Assembly (NCBI GenBank): GCA_003024785.1
Contig: PUQB01000022.1
Span: 256,001-320,000 of the forward strand
Length of the DNA: 64,000 bases
Direction of reading: 5' to 3'
From: Selaginella tamariscina
Taxonomy: Eukaryota > Streptophyta > Lycopodiopsida > Selaginellales > Selaginellaceae
The notes beneath the pieces are model-generated. The model was not told where the DNA came from. It worked only from the letters and a program-made list of their open reading frames with translations, and searched no databases. The first letter of the stretch is position 1. Each line of letters begins with the position of its first letter. A program made the translations under genes and the position numbers. Shown here piece after piece: positions 32,091 to 42,202 of this stretch.

Positions 32091-32977
32091 GCAAGTGTTG
32101 TTGGGTCCTGATCGATTCCGGCTTGCGGCACTGCAGGTTCATCAGGCTCCAGCAAATTCAACACTCCTACAGGACGTCCGTTCGCAGTTGGCTACAGACG
32201 ACTTGGCAAAGAATGTGTTCTCACACATTCATCCTGACGTTGCAAGTTCCTCTTCCTCCAGTTCCCGTCCAGACTACAACCTGTTCACCATACAGGATGG
32301 ACTCCTGTACCGGGAAGGTCTCCTGTACGTTCCTGTTGGTATTTCCAGGACTCGTGTGGTACAGGATTGTCATGATACCCCGGCTACAGGACATTTTGGT
32401 GTGGCCAAGACAGTGGAGTTGGTGACTCGCAACTATTGGTGGCCTGGGTTGCGAGGTTTTGTGGAGATTTGTACGGAGTTGTGACACTTGTAGCAGGTCG
32501 AAGATGCCTCATCATGCACCCTCTGGTCTTCTTCGTCCTCTTCCTGTTCCTTCTGCTCCTTGGAGATCCATTTCTATGGATTTCCTCACAGATCTTCCTC
32601 CTTCTCGTGGATTGATGCAGTTCTTGTGGTGGTTGACCGTTTCACCAAGCAGGCTCATTTCCTACCCTGCAACAAGACAGCTACAGGTCAGACAACTGCC
32701 GAGTTGGTGATCCGCGAGGTGTTCCGACATCATGGTCTTCCTGAGAGCATTGTTTCCGATCGAGGTCCACAATTCATGTCCAAGTTTTGGCGAGAGCTTC
32801 TTCGGAGTCTACAGGTTAAAGCGGATCTTTCTTCAGGATATCACCCACAAACCGATGGGCAGTCCGAACGCACAATTCAGACCTTTAGAACAGTATCTTC
32901 GTTGCTTCATCAGTTACCAGCAGGACAACTGGTTGGACCTTCTTCCAATGGCGGAGTTTGCCTACAACAACTGGCAT
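32091..32977 (+). pseudogene. E4 integrase, truncated
   Basis: The zinc-binding HHCC part shows CHDTPATGHFGVAKTVELVT, NYWWPGLRGFV and, after a one-base shift, CDTCSRSK. The core has Asp in a SMDFLTDLPPS segment, Asp in ESIVSDRGPQFMSKFW, and Glu in SGYHPQTDGQSERTIQ. The sequence stops in the FAYNN motif of the core at about 32977 and switches to reversed E5 sequence, so about the last third of the protein and any chromodomain are gone. Confidence 0.86.
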
Positions 32978-32984
32978 GGTGATC

Positions 32985-33310
32985 TATGATCAATATGAAG
33001 TGGTTGCCCAGAAGGTAGTGGTGAAACTTGGATACCCCGTAGATGACTCCATGCATTCTTTGTTGGTCGCCGAGTAGTTGCGTTTAGCTGGCGTCATGAG
33101 TCGACTTCCGTATGCTATGGGTCGAAGCATGCTCTCGTCATCCTCCTGCGATAGGACCACGCCTGCCGCTACGCTCTGAGCCATCCGTCTGCAGGTGGAC
33201 TTGGCGGTTCCAATCAGGTGGAATGAGGATGGGCGCTTCTACCAGTTGACGCTTTATGTCTTCAAAGGCTGCCTGCCGGTGGGGGTCCATTTGTACAGAA
33301 CTCCCTTGGT
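32985..33310 (-). pseudogene. E5 RNase H (broken)
   Basis: The frame 33184-32990 reads VAAGVVLSQEDDESMLRPIA and YGSRLMTPAKRNYSATNKEC. A shifted frame then gives a KFHHYLLGNHFILIIDH-type ending at about 32985, the end of the recognisable domain and the junction with E4. Confidence 0.75.
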
Positions 33311-34140
33311 GAGTAATTCCGTCATTGGTTGGTCCCTATCCACATATTTCCGGATAAACTTATGATTAGAACCCTACTTTCCCCAGGAACCTTTGGAGTT
33401 CCGAGACGTTCTGTGGAGGGGCATTTGGCCAGTGCTCGTACTGAACCTGGGTTCCACCATGATGCCTTCCTTGGAAACAATGTGCCCCAGCAACTTTCTC
33501 GCGGTCATGCCAAATACGCACTTTGAGGGTTGAGAGATATCCCATATTCCTTGTAGCGTCGGAATACCCATTCCAAGCACGTCACATGGTCTTCCGCTGG
33601 TCCGTAAGCTGTGAAGTCGTCCAGAAAATGCCTCGGACAAAGTCTGTGAGGTTGTCCGGGAATACCCGCTGGACCAACCTTTGGAAACGTGGCTGGAGCG
33701 TTGCAAAGCCTGGACGGCATAACTCTAAAGGCATAAGCTCCCCAATCCGTGATAAAGGCAGTTTTGGCCTGGTTTTGCTGCGATCTTCACCTGATTGTAT
33801 CCACTGAAGCCGTCCATGAACGAGTACATCTCATGGCCTATCTGATGGCCTCTGTGAATGGAATAGGGAATGGGTCCTTTCTGTGGCGGCATTCAGCCGT
33901 TCGGTAATCTATGTAGATCTCATCCGGTCGTCTTTCTTCGGCACGATCACAATTGGTGACAGCCATTCCGGGTTTTCGATGGGGTAGACAAAGTCCGCTT
34001 GAGCCACTTGTCGATCTCTTGTTTGGCCTTTCGGGCGTAGTTCGGGTTGATGCGGTAGCGTTGTTGCCGGCTGGGTCGAGTGTCGGGTTTCAGTTTAATT
34101 TGATGCTGACACAATTCCGGCGGTACCCCCCTTAGGTCGT
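33311..34140 (-). pseudogene. E5 reverse transcriptase (broken)
   Basis: Pieces in three frames: a KKDDRMRST-type segment near 33940, PIPFTEAIR-like near 33850, RLCNAPATFPKVGPAGIPG in 33720-33505, the active-site equivalent HFLDDFTAYGPAEDH in the same frame (family form FLDDF), and ARKLLGHIVSKEGIMVEP in 33706-33374. The FLDDF form of the active site matches E8 and differs from the YIDD/YLDD of E1-E4. Many frame changes. Confidence 0.78.
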
Positions 34141-34188
34141 GATAGGTCCAAGCGAATATTTCTTGTATCTTTGGAGACAGTCGGTGAT

Positions 34189-34977
34189 CTATTCTTCCAG
34201 CTGTGCTCCAATGTGAGCGTTAATATTTACTAGTCGGGGGTTTTCGTCAGAGCTTATGTTGACCTGCTTGACCGCTGCTTCGGGCGTTATGTTCCACCCA
34301 TACATTGGTCGGCTACGGTACTCTTCCTGGGCCGAGGGGGCTAGACTCGTTATTTCCTTCCACAGAACAGGCCACTTCGGGATTTGAGCTTCCGGAGTGT
34401 CTGTATCGGTTTCTAACCGAGTCATTAGGTATGTAGCGACCGACTCTCGTACTTTCGGTCGAGGGTCCACCTCTCCTAGGACGAATAGCTCTAGCAAGTA
34501 TGCTAGGATGGCCGCTTCGTCCTCATCATCCAGCCCCTCCCCCCAGTCTGGGAGATGGTATTCTTGGGGTTGGGACTCCAAGGGTGGCGCCGAGACTTGT
34601 CTTGCAGCGACGGATATGACTCCTTCCTTGACGGGAAACTGAATCCACTGCTTCTCCCAATCGTGTTGTACCCTTGCGCCCCGGAGCCACGGCCGGCCTA
34701 GGAGCAAGTCGAACCCCCTTTTGGCGTGCATGTCGAGGACGACCACGTTTATCAAGAACTTAATGCTCTGGATCCTGATGCTTACCTTCCTCATGATTCC
34801 CTTGGGAACCACCTTGGTTTGGTTTGCCATGCGTATGAGGAAGGGTGAGGGCTCTGGAGGTGGCATTCCCAGTTGGTGATGAAGTTCTGTGGACATGATG
34901 TTCACGCATGATCCCCCATCTATGATTACGTTGTGGACTGTACGTCCTACCATCTGAACAGGTATGGTCGTCCACAA
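34189..34977 (-). CDS. E5 aspartic protease region, open frame of 262 aa
   Basis: The longest intact frame in E5. The active site is in TVHNVIIDGGSCVNIMSTEL (D-G-G-S instead of D-T/S-G-S), then HHQLGMPPPEPSPFLIRMAN, IRIQSIKFLINVVVLDM and FDLLLGRPWLRGARVQHDW, the ILG-equivalent. The acidic stretch LPDWGEGLDDEDEAAILAYL follows, as in E6 and E7 (EGYDWFNGIDNQEEVEIL). Gly at the second active-site position is common in Tat-type plant elements. The ORF ends just before RT. Confidence 0.8.
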   Translation of the reverse strand: MWTTIPVQMVGRTVHNVIIDGGSCVNIMSTELHHQLGMPPPEPSPFLIRMANQTKVVPKGIMRKVSIRIQSIKFLINVVVLDMHAKRGFDLLLGRPWLRGARVQHDWEKQWIQFPVKEGVISVAARQVSAPPLESQPQEYHLPDWGEGLDDEDEAAILAYLLELFVLGEVDPRPKVRESVATYLMTRLETDTDTPEAQIPKWPVLWKEITSLAPSAQEEYRSRPMYGWNITPEAAVKQVNISSDENPRLVNINAHIGAQLEE

Positions 34978-34999
34978 AGTCTACCACTGTTGTTGCGAC

Positions 35000-37521
35000 C
35001 CTTGGGGCCGTGACTGCGGCTCCGTGCAGTTCTCAGGTGAGGACTTCATACAGGCCTGGGGATAACCGTAGCAGTTCCCCTAAGGTTACCGACACGTGGG
35101 TTTCTCGGATCTTCCCAACGAGGGCCTCGTGCATCCCCGTTGTGCCCCTGGCCTCTGCGCCTTGTGCCCGTCTTACCTGTTCTGCAGCCGTCTCCACTTC
35201 AACACATTTTTGCTCCCACTGGCCTGGTTTCCCAGGTTTGGCTGCCACTTCCTCTTCACTGGACTCCCCGTTGTCTTTCTCCAAGTTGACTAGTCATCTG
35301 GTCTGTTGGGCTTGGGATCTCATGATTGCCCTGCATTGCAGCTCGGGGGTCAACGTTTCTACATGGTGGGTCTGCAGTGTGGAACCTAGTGCTTTGTGGC
35401 CAGGGCTGGCCCCTCGGCCACCCATGTGGCTTTTGGTACATGTGCTTCCAGCATGGGTTTGAGCATCGCAATCCAGGGGCATTGATACAGTGGATGGTGT
35501 TCGCTGCACAGCATGCATATCAACTCTTGGCGTTCCGACCGTCTATCTCTGTTCATATCTGGGTCAGTTTTGTTTTCATTCCCAGGAACATGACCTCTGG
35601 TCGCGGTCTCCTGACCGCGATCTGCGGCAAAATTGGCCCCCCTACGGCTCTCATACCGTCAGTCTCCTAGTGATCCACCTCCTGACGCTCAACGGCCCAG
35701 GCGCCGGCCTGGGGTGGCGCGCTGCTTAGTAGCTTGGTTAGCTGTGGGATCCATGGACATTACACACTTTGCAATACCTGTCCCTGCGCACTGTGTATCC
35801 TAACTGAGCAAGAGTTGCCACTAGGTCTTCCTGCTTTATGACCGCTCTGTACATCCCCTCCGTTGGGATTGCGCATGCTCCCTGGTCCCCTCCTGTCTTT
35901 CTCTCCAGGTCGGATTGGGGACATATGAGAGGTCGTCCTCATCTGTGGTGGTGCCATTGGTCCCTTCTGCATCCGGTTTGTCCTGCGCCTTCCTTTCTTG
36001 GCGTCATTCAGCTTCCCGCTTTTCGGCCTTTCTAGCGTATCGGAGCAGCTTGTCGAACGTCCGATCGTCATTTAGGCCGATCCACTTGCGGATCTTCGGC
36101 CGCAGTCCCTTTCGGTACCACATTTTCTTGGTCAGGTCAACTGGGGCGTCTCTTAGCCAAGCAATGTACCCCAGCATGCAGACCATGTACTCGTCGACCG
36201 ACTCCCTGCCTTCTGTTTCAAGCTCGTTAGCTTGTGGATCACCTCCTCGTCACTCTTTTCTTCCCGGAAGGTATCCAGAAATGCCCTTCGTGCAGTTTCC
36301 TAGCGGGCTCCTCCATTCGCCTCATGGAATCGCATCCACTAGGCGTGTGCCTTCTTGTCCAAAGTGCAGGCAAAGGCACTCATCTTCTTCTGATTGTCGC
36401 TCACACTCCAGAGTTCGCACACTTGTTCGAACTTGTGGACGTGTTGGTCTGCGTCTTCCCCCTTTGCTCCACGGAACGTGGTAAGGGCACTGTTACATGC
36501 TCTCTTGCATCCGATTGAGTGCTTGGGCTAATAAGGTGACCGGGTCGGCTCCCATGACGTCCCGTTGTGCCTAAGAGTTGTTCCGATCCGGACCCTCCGC
36601 TTCAGACGTGGTGTAGTCCACGTCCTGGTATTCTGCGGGCACCCTTTTCTTTCCTCGCAGCCTTGCCCTCCCATTGAGGGTTGGTGACGAGGACGGGTTC
36701 CTCCTGGCTGTCCCTTGAGGGCCCCCGCCGCGAGACCATCCTAACGGCTGGTGGCACAGCTTACCTTGGTTGGACAGTTTTCCCTCCTCTAGCGAGTAGT
36801 TTTGTATGACCATGCGCGGATTTCCCTCGCGACGTCTAGACGGTTGTGATCGATGGGGCGATTCCTCCTCGCCCCGAGACGGTATCCCCCTGTCTGGTAA
36901 TGGTTGCGGCTTGCCGTGTGCCCTGGCGGATTTCCCTCGCGGGGCCGGTGCGATACTAGTTGCTCGGGCGAATCTCTCCTGCCCTTAACGAATTCCTCTC
37001 GTCCCTTCTCCAAGGTAGCCACTGTGCGGCCCCTCTTTCTGGTGCCTCCTCCCAGTCCGTCATCTCGTCGACGTCCAGTCGCCTCTGCGCAGGCGGTCGT
37101 CCCATGTGTACCCCGGCCTTCCGAAGCCTTGGGTTCTCATCTGGTAACCACCCTGACCTGCTGCGTCGTCCGATCGGCTGAACTCCTGATGCAGAGGTTG
37201 CCTTGTTGGCAATCGATGCCCCTCCCTACGGGGGCTTCCCGAATGAGGCTCTTCCTCCCCTCTTTCCGGGCAGACACGGGCCCCCAGCGTTACCCTGATG
37301 GGTGACGATGGCCCTGGGTTTCCTATCTTACCTCCATCGTGGCGCTGGTCACGCTGGGCTTCTGGCTCATGTCCCCTGTCACTATCCGTGTTGCTTTCGT
37401 CCCCTCGAGATTCTTGCCTCCGTCGCAGGGCTACCCTCTCCTGGGGTTCTCCTTCGAGGGTACTTGTCAAACACTGGTTCTGCTTGTTGGTATGGGAGCT
37501 CTTCGTGGCCATCACTTTCAC
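35000..37521 (-). pseudogene. E5 Gag (broken)
   Basis: The minus frame from 37521 starts with a Lys/Arg/Glu-rich disordered region (about 150 residues), continues in other frames to 36571, and has the Retrotrans_gag segment LGYIAWLRDAPVDLTKKMWY and RPKIRKWIGLNDDRTFDKLL in 36186-36004. A degenerate knuckle (CKVCNVHGSH) lies near 35750-35785. A frame at 35284-35033 (MEKDNGESSEEEVAAKPGKP, then a VTLGELLRLSPGL segment) corresponds to the VTLGQLIKVAPYIRNQI segment that precedes the protease in E6, E8 and E9. Confidence 0.7.
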
Positions 37522-37970
37522 CTACATCGAGAGGAGGGCTTTCGTCGTCTCGCCATCCGTCCCACTCTGCTTCGTAGGTTACTGTCAGGCGAAATCGCCC
37601 GTTCAGGCGCTAATCATGCCCACATGCTGCCGTGCCTGGATTGTCGTCCGGACATGCTGCGGTTCCTTCATATCCTTCTTCGTCATCAGTGGCGTGCGAC
37701 CGCCTCTACCGCTGGTGTGCCAAGTTTACCGCTGCTCAGAGATTCGACCATGCGGCATTACCGTCGTTCCCTCGGTTAGGTGAGGCAGGGGCCGATTGCG
37801 GCAACCGAGGTGTCTCGCCGCCGTCCATCAATCTCCCTCGGCCGGCCCATCGCATTCTCCTGGTCAGTTGTTGCTCGTCAATCTTTATTTGCTCGAATGA
37901 GTTAATCCCGACTCTTCGTTGGGCTGCCACTCTACTTACTACCGTGAACTCCATCTATGTGTACTATCTA

Positions 37971-37987
37971 TCCCTCCATGGTCGCCA
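37971..37987 (-). promoter_or_regulatory. E5 primer-binding site
   Basis: The minus strand reads TGGCGACCATGGAGGGA, a few bases inside the LTR edge. The same start, TGGCGACCA, is used by E6, E7, E8 and E9. The TGGCGA form resembles tRNA-Arg sites of plant Tat/Ogre elements; the tRNA identity is inferred. Confidence 0.75.
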
Positions 37988-37991
37988 CAAA

Positions 37992-38780
37992 TGGTCGTCG
38001 GGACTCCGCAGGCCAAATGTGGTGCTGCTCAGGCAGCTGCAGTGGTCGCCAAGACGCTATTGAGTGTGTCCAACCCCGGGGTTCTGCCGGTACGCCAGCC
38101 TCACCTCGAGAGTAATGGGAAGTATTGGGATGGCCTCTACCCGGATGCCGCGAGGGTCCGTTACAGGTGAGAGGGGAGTTCTACTGAGATGACTGGGCAG
38201 AGAGGATTGTGGGACCCAGGAGTCGGCAAGCGGGAACGGCCGCTGGTGGGAGAATAGAAGGAAATGGATATATATTGCCTGCCTGAGTACAACTATCTCC
38301 GACAGTGGAGTAATCTATAAGACGCAGACTTGACTCCAAAAAGACCCCGACCCACTACCAGCCTTCCGGCTTATATAGTGGGTACCTACCACTAGTCCCT
38401 AGCTACATGTGGCGCTCTCTCACTGGTCCACCAGAGTCCTGCCTGTCACATTTATGCATCTCCCCACGCGTGCTGTCCTACGTACCCTGGGTAGTTGGTC
38501 CAGACGATCAGATCTTCGCCCGCTTACGCCGCGCCTGACATTGGTCTCCATCAGTCCGTACCTGAAGTACCTCCCTTCTTCGGCATTTCGTCTAGCCGCT
38601 TGTCCGCGCCGGTGGCGACTTGCCGAATGGCCGCAATGACGGGCCACCATCAGCCACTCCTGAGGTAAGGCCCGGCTTGCCGGTCAAACCCCGGGGTTGG
38701 ACGCTCTCAATAGCATCTTGGCAACCACTGCAACTTCTTGAGAAGCACCACATCTGGCCTGCGGAGTTCCCGACAACCAG
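37992..38780 (-). repeat. E5 5' LTR with about 130-bp terminal inverted repeats
   Basis: In sense orientation it starts TGGTTGTCGGGAACTCCGCA at 38780 and ends ...TCCCGACGACCA at 37992. The first and last 130 bases or so are inverted copies of each other (37992-38120 against 38652-38780), far longer than the usual TG...CA. A CACTATATAAGCC promoter box is encoded near 38370-38385. Partial copies at 24530-24946 and 27727-27930 confirm that it is a repeated unit. Confidence 0.8.
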
Positions 38781-38950
38781 ATATCACACAGGAAGTTATC
38801 TTAAGGAGCACAAAACATTCAATTACTTTACTGAGCATGGAAACATCAACAGAAGAAGCGAAAGATGTTGAACGATCTTCCAAGCGGTTAAAACCTTCTT
38901 TGCCTGGCTCAAAACATAACAGTGAAGATGATTTGTTAATGAATTGTTAA
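38781..38950 (+). pseudogene. Second copy of the methyltransferase gene 3' end
   Basis: The frame is open from the E5 LTR junction: DITQEVILRSTKHSITLLSM, ETSTEEAKDVERSSKRLKPS and SEDDLLMNC, stop TAA at 38948. It aligns with 22641-22803 (RPEVISRSTEHSHTPLPMET, SEEELLMSS). The rest of the gene is absent, replaced by E5. Confidence 0.85.
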
Positions 38951-39138
38951 AGTAATAAATAGTTGTAAATGAGTGTAATATAAAACATTTTGTATATTTA
39001 GTTATATTTGTACATAAAATAAATTCTCAAGGACTGATGAAGCTTTAGTTCAAACATGGGTCACACATTAACAAGGTAAATAATATAGCTTAGTAATTAA
39101 GGCTAGTTAACAATCATTTTACAGATGTAATAAGGCGA
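38951..39138 (+). repeat. Copy of the methyltransferase-phosphatase intergenic region and first phosphatase exon
   Basis: Matches 22804-22990, including AAATAGTTGTAAATGAGTGT, the ATG exon ATGGGTCACACATTAACAAG, its GTAAATAATAT donor and the TTTTACAG acceptor. Similarity stops just after GATGTAAT (about 39130), where arm B of the inverted duplication begins after a short unmatched stretch. Confidence 0.85.
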
Positions 39139-39170
39139 CTAGTTACTTAGATCTATATAAGCATGTGGTT

Positions 39171-40103
39171 GACATAAAAGTCAATAGTGATGTGGAAGTG
39201 CAAATCCCACCCTTTGTTGGACAAAAAAATCAAAAACCTAAATCATAATTTTATTGTAAGGATCTTCAAAAACTAATGATTGTCCTCATTACTCTAGATG
39301 TGTCATATAACCAACCTATTTGGATGGGTTGAATTATCGACATATTTAAAGTCATCATAAAAAACAGTATGGTAAAGGTTGCATGGTTCAAACCACATAA
39401 AAGGTAACATGAGAAAAAGAGTGAAAGGTATAATGGTCTTCTAATCATAAAGACCCAACATGTTTTATAAATGTTAAATCTATTCGATATAGGTGGATGT
39501 TAAGAAATGTTGATAAAGTCACAATTGGCAAAATTATAAGAGAATGGATGTCTTATGATGCTTAAAGCAATTACAAAATAATATATTTAATATTCATAAT
39601 TATAATGAACTCTTTAATAATAGTACCAAATATTTCCTTAACTATATACATTTATAAAAAGATATGGAAGATTGCATATAAGATTTTGTATATATATATA
39701 ATATTACTAGTACAAATTATTAATTAATGTTATATTTAAATATTAGTATTTTAATAACAACATAAATATTTATATAATGTACCTCTCATGCTCTTTATAA
39801 CATTTATATTAAGCCCATATAATCTTAAATATATATATTATATAATTTAATACCTTCTACTTTTATAATGTTATTAATTTTTGTCCATTAATGTTATAAT
39901 TTATTAAAGGGTTAATTACAAAAATGGAATGTTCTAAAAAATATTTTGTCTTTAAACATATATTCTAAAGAATATTCTTTCTTTAAACATATATTATTTT
40001 AAAGAATATACCTTTAATATTAAAAATTGCTAATTAAATCACTAAAATTGCTAATTATTAAGAAATAGGACTATAAACATGTCCATTTTATTACAACTTG
40101 CAT
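39171..40103 (+). repeat. Inverted-duplication arm B (partner 26045-27012)
   Basis: Reverse complement of 26045-27012, AT-rich. It begins GACATAAAAGTCAATAGTGA and ends TTACAACTTGCAT exactly where the foldback element starts. Confidence 0.85.
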
Positions 40104-41796
40104 ACTAGAGTATCCAACCCCTTGGCGACAAACCCATAACACAACCCCAAAGGGTGTGCCCCGGGCATTATATTATGTGATGTCCAACTCAGTGTCACAT
40201 CTTCATGTGACACTGCCTTCCACGATGTGGGCTATCATGCCATAGCCCCTTAGATTCAAGAGTTGCACTAAGTGCCACAAATGTGGCTCCTAAATGCCAA
40301 CTCTAGAACCCCTCATGAACCTGTCAAACAAGATCCATGCTCATAGTTGGACAAGGACATAAATGTGCCTTGCTTGGCCGTGAGTGCTACACCTAGCTTG
40401 ACATGGAAAAGGAGGCTGGAGATAAGTCTCTACCTCTGCCTCTTGGAATGTGCAGTCTAACAAGACCTCTCATGCATGGATTCACCAAGGTTAAGGGTAG
40501 GCTACCTCGAAGGTGGGATGTACCTCTGTTGTTTGGAAGTTGAGGCGGCACAATAAAGGACTGTACCTTAATGACACAAGCTAAAGCTTGCACCGGTAGA
40601 AGAGAAACGAACTTAGTTATGAACCCAAGAGCTCTCCTACCACATACTCTACCTTATTTATGTGATGGACCCCCCCCCCTTCTTTTCTTATATGTGTAAG
40701 TGGGTTGGCACGAAATTTCAAGTCCTTAGTTAATGAGACAAGTTTAATTAACCTAAATCCCACCCCTAAATTCTACCTTAGGGGTGGGGATTTAAGGGTG
40801 TGAGTTAGGTCAACACTAGGGTTAGTTTTACTTATGACTCCTTTTTACTTTGGACGTTATTTTTGTTACCTACTGTACTATGTTGATGGACCTTAGATGT
40901 AGTAGAAAACAGGCCCGCTTAGTGCACTTGGGTATTTGTTAATGGTCCAGCTAGGTGTCATTAAGTATTTGCATGAAACTCTAGGCGAATCTAGAACTTA
41001 CATTTTAAAAAACCCACCCCCAATTTTGACGTCCCAGTTAGGTTGATTGGTTAATGCAGATGAGTTCGGCGTGTCAAGTAGGGTTAGGAACACCCCTAGG
41101 GTTGATCAAATTCCCACCCCCTCATGTAGGGTTTAAGGGTGGGAGTTAGGTTAATTAAACTTGTCTCATTAACTAAGGGCTTGGAATTTCATGCCAACCC
41201 ACTTACACATATAGGAAAGGGGGGGGGCGCGCTCCGTCACATAAATAAAGTAAAGTATGTAGTATGAGAGCTCCTAGGTTCATGGCTGAGTTCGTTGCTC
41301 TTTTGCCAGTGCAAGATTTAGCTTGTGTTGTTAAGGTACAACCTTTTTTGTGCCCCTAACTTCCAAATAATAAGGGTACGTCCCACCTTCGTGAATCCAT
41401 GCTTGGGATGTCTTGTTGGAATGCACGTTTCAAGAGTCAAAGGTTGAAGCTTGTCTCCAGCCTCCTCCTCCATATCAAGCTAAGAGCAACACTCACAGCT
41501 AAGTAGGGCACATTCGTGTCCTTGTTTAAACTGAGGTCATGGGTTCTTAGTTGACAAGGTTCCTTACTGAGTTCCCGAGGGATAACCAAGGGGTTCTAGA
41601 GTTGGCATTGAGAGCCACATTCATGGCACCTGGTGCAACTCTTAAATCCAAGGGGCTATGGCATGATAGCCCATATCTGGGAAACAATGTCACATCTTCA
41701 TGTGACATTAGGCTAGATGGTACACAGTACAACGCCTAAGGCACGCCCTTTGGGGTTGTGTCATGGGTTTGTCACCAAGGGGTTGAATACTTTAGT
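40104..41796. mobile_element. Foldback element, arms about 700 bp
   Basis: The left arm (40104 to about 40830) and right arm (about 41085-41796) are inverted copies. The ends are ACTAGAGTATCCAACCCCTT and, read back, ACTAAAGTATTCAACCCCTT. C-run and G-run tracts sit opposite each other at about 40671 and 41221, and TATGTGTAAGTGGGTTGGCA at about 40691 pairs with its complement near 41200. The loop is about 250 bp. There is no coding potential, and no clear target duplication is seen. It fits a non-autonomous long-TIR (foldback/Mutator-like) element. Confidence 0.8.
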
Positions 41797-42202
41797 AAAC
41801 AAGCATGCTGGTGCTCACACTAGGGTGCTAAGCCTTGGGCATCGGCTCAAGGGAGGTTAGGTCTTGTAACTAGGTGTGCTTTGGCACACTTGGCTAGGGG
41901 GTTATCCAAACCCAGCCTTGGGGAGTTGGCTTAACAGAACACTCTTGTTTGCATACGGCACACACTCATGATCTCACTAAGTACTAGCCCTAAGTCTAGG
42001 GTATGTCTAAGCCACTCAAACCCTCAAGGGTTAGTCGTGGTTCAAGGTACCTCTTGTCACCCTAAAAGGGTTGTACTCTCGGATGAGGGTGATTCCTCAA
42101 GGGTAAGTGACGATGCCTTAGCTCTGTCACGGGGGTATGTGTAAGACACATCTTCTTTGTGGGGTTAGGGCATGAGCATGTCTAGGTCTACTGGATAGGA
42201 TC
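41797..42202. other. Single-copy-looking spacer, left target flank of E6
   Basis: No gene seen. It ends with the E6 target duplication GGATC at 42198-42202. The pre-insertion site continued at 51759. Confidence 0.5.

Larger units (their letters stand above)
27931..32977 (+). mobile_element. E4: Tcn1/sushi-like Ty3/gypsy chromovirus, 3' truncated
   Basis: The 5' LTR starts TGTCACAACCC at 27931. Gag, protease, RT, RNase H and integrase follow in order on the plus strand. The RT ([34 protein letters not shown]) has the style of fungal Tcn1/sushi chromoviruses rather than of the other elements here; related plant copies are known from mosses and lycophytes. It stops inside the integrase at about 32977, where the reversed element E5 begins, so the GPY module, chromodomain and 3' LTR are missing. 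The short motifs CCTGTA/TACAGG and AGGATA are strikingly frequent throughout. Confidence 0.85.
32978..38780 (-). mobile_element. E5: Ty3/gypsy (Tat/Athila-like style) retrotransposon, minus strand, 3' truncated
   Basis: Minus-strand order: LTR (38780-37992), primer-binding site (37987-37971), gag, protease with an IDGGS active site, RT, RNase H, then an abrupt end at about 32978 against E4. Integrase and the 3' LTR are missing. GC content is higher than in E6-E9. The primer-binding site TGGCGACCATGGAGGGA and the DGGS protease tie it to E6-E9. The base after the LTR is the methyltransferase tail copy, possibly with GATAT as half of a target duplication. Confidence 0.8.

Noticed and set aside
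35010-37783. Plus-strand ORFs opposite E5 (for example 35010-35462, 36904-37305, 37298-37783)
   Set aside because: The minus strand carries recognisable gag and protease with primer site and LTR in order; the plus-strand frames have no homology and are shadows in GC-rich DNA.
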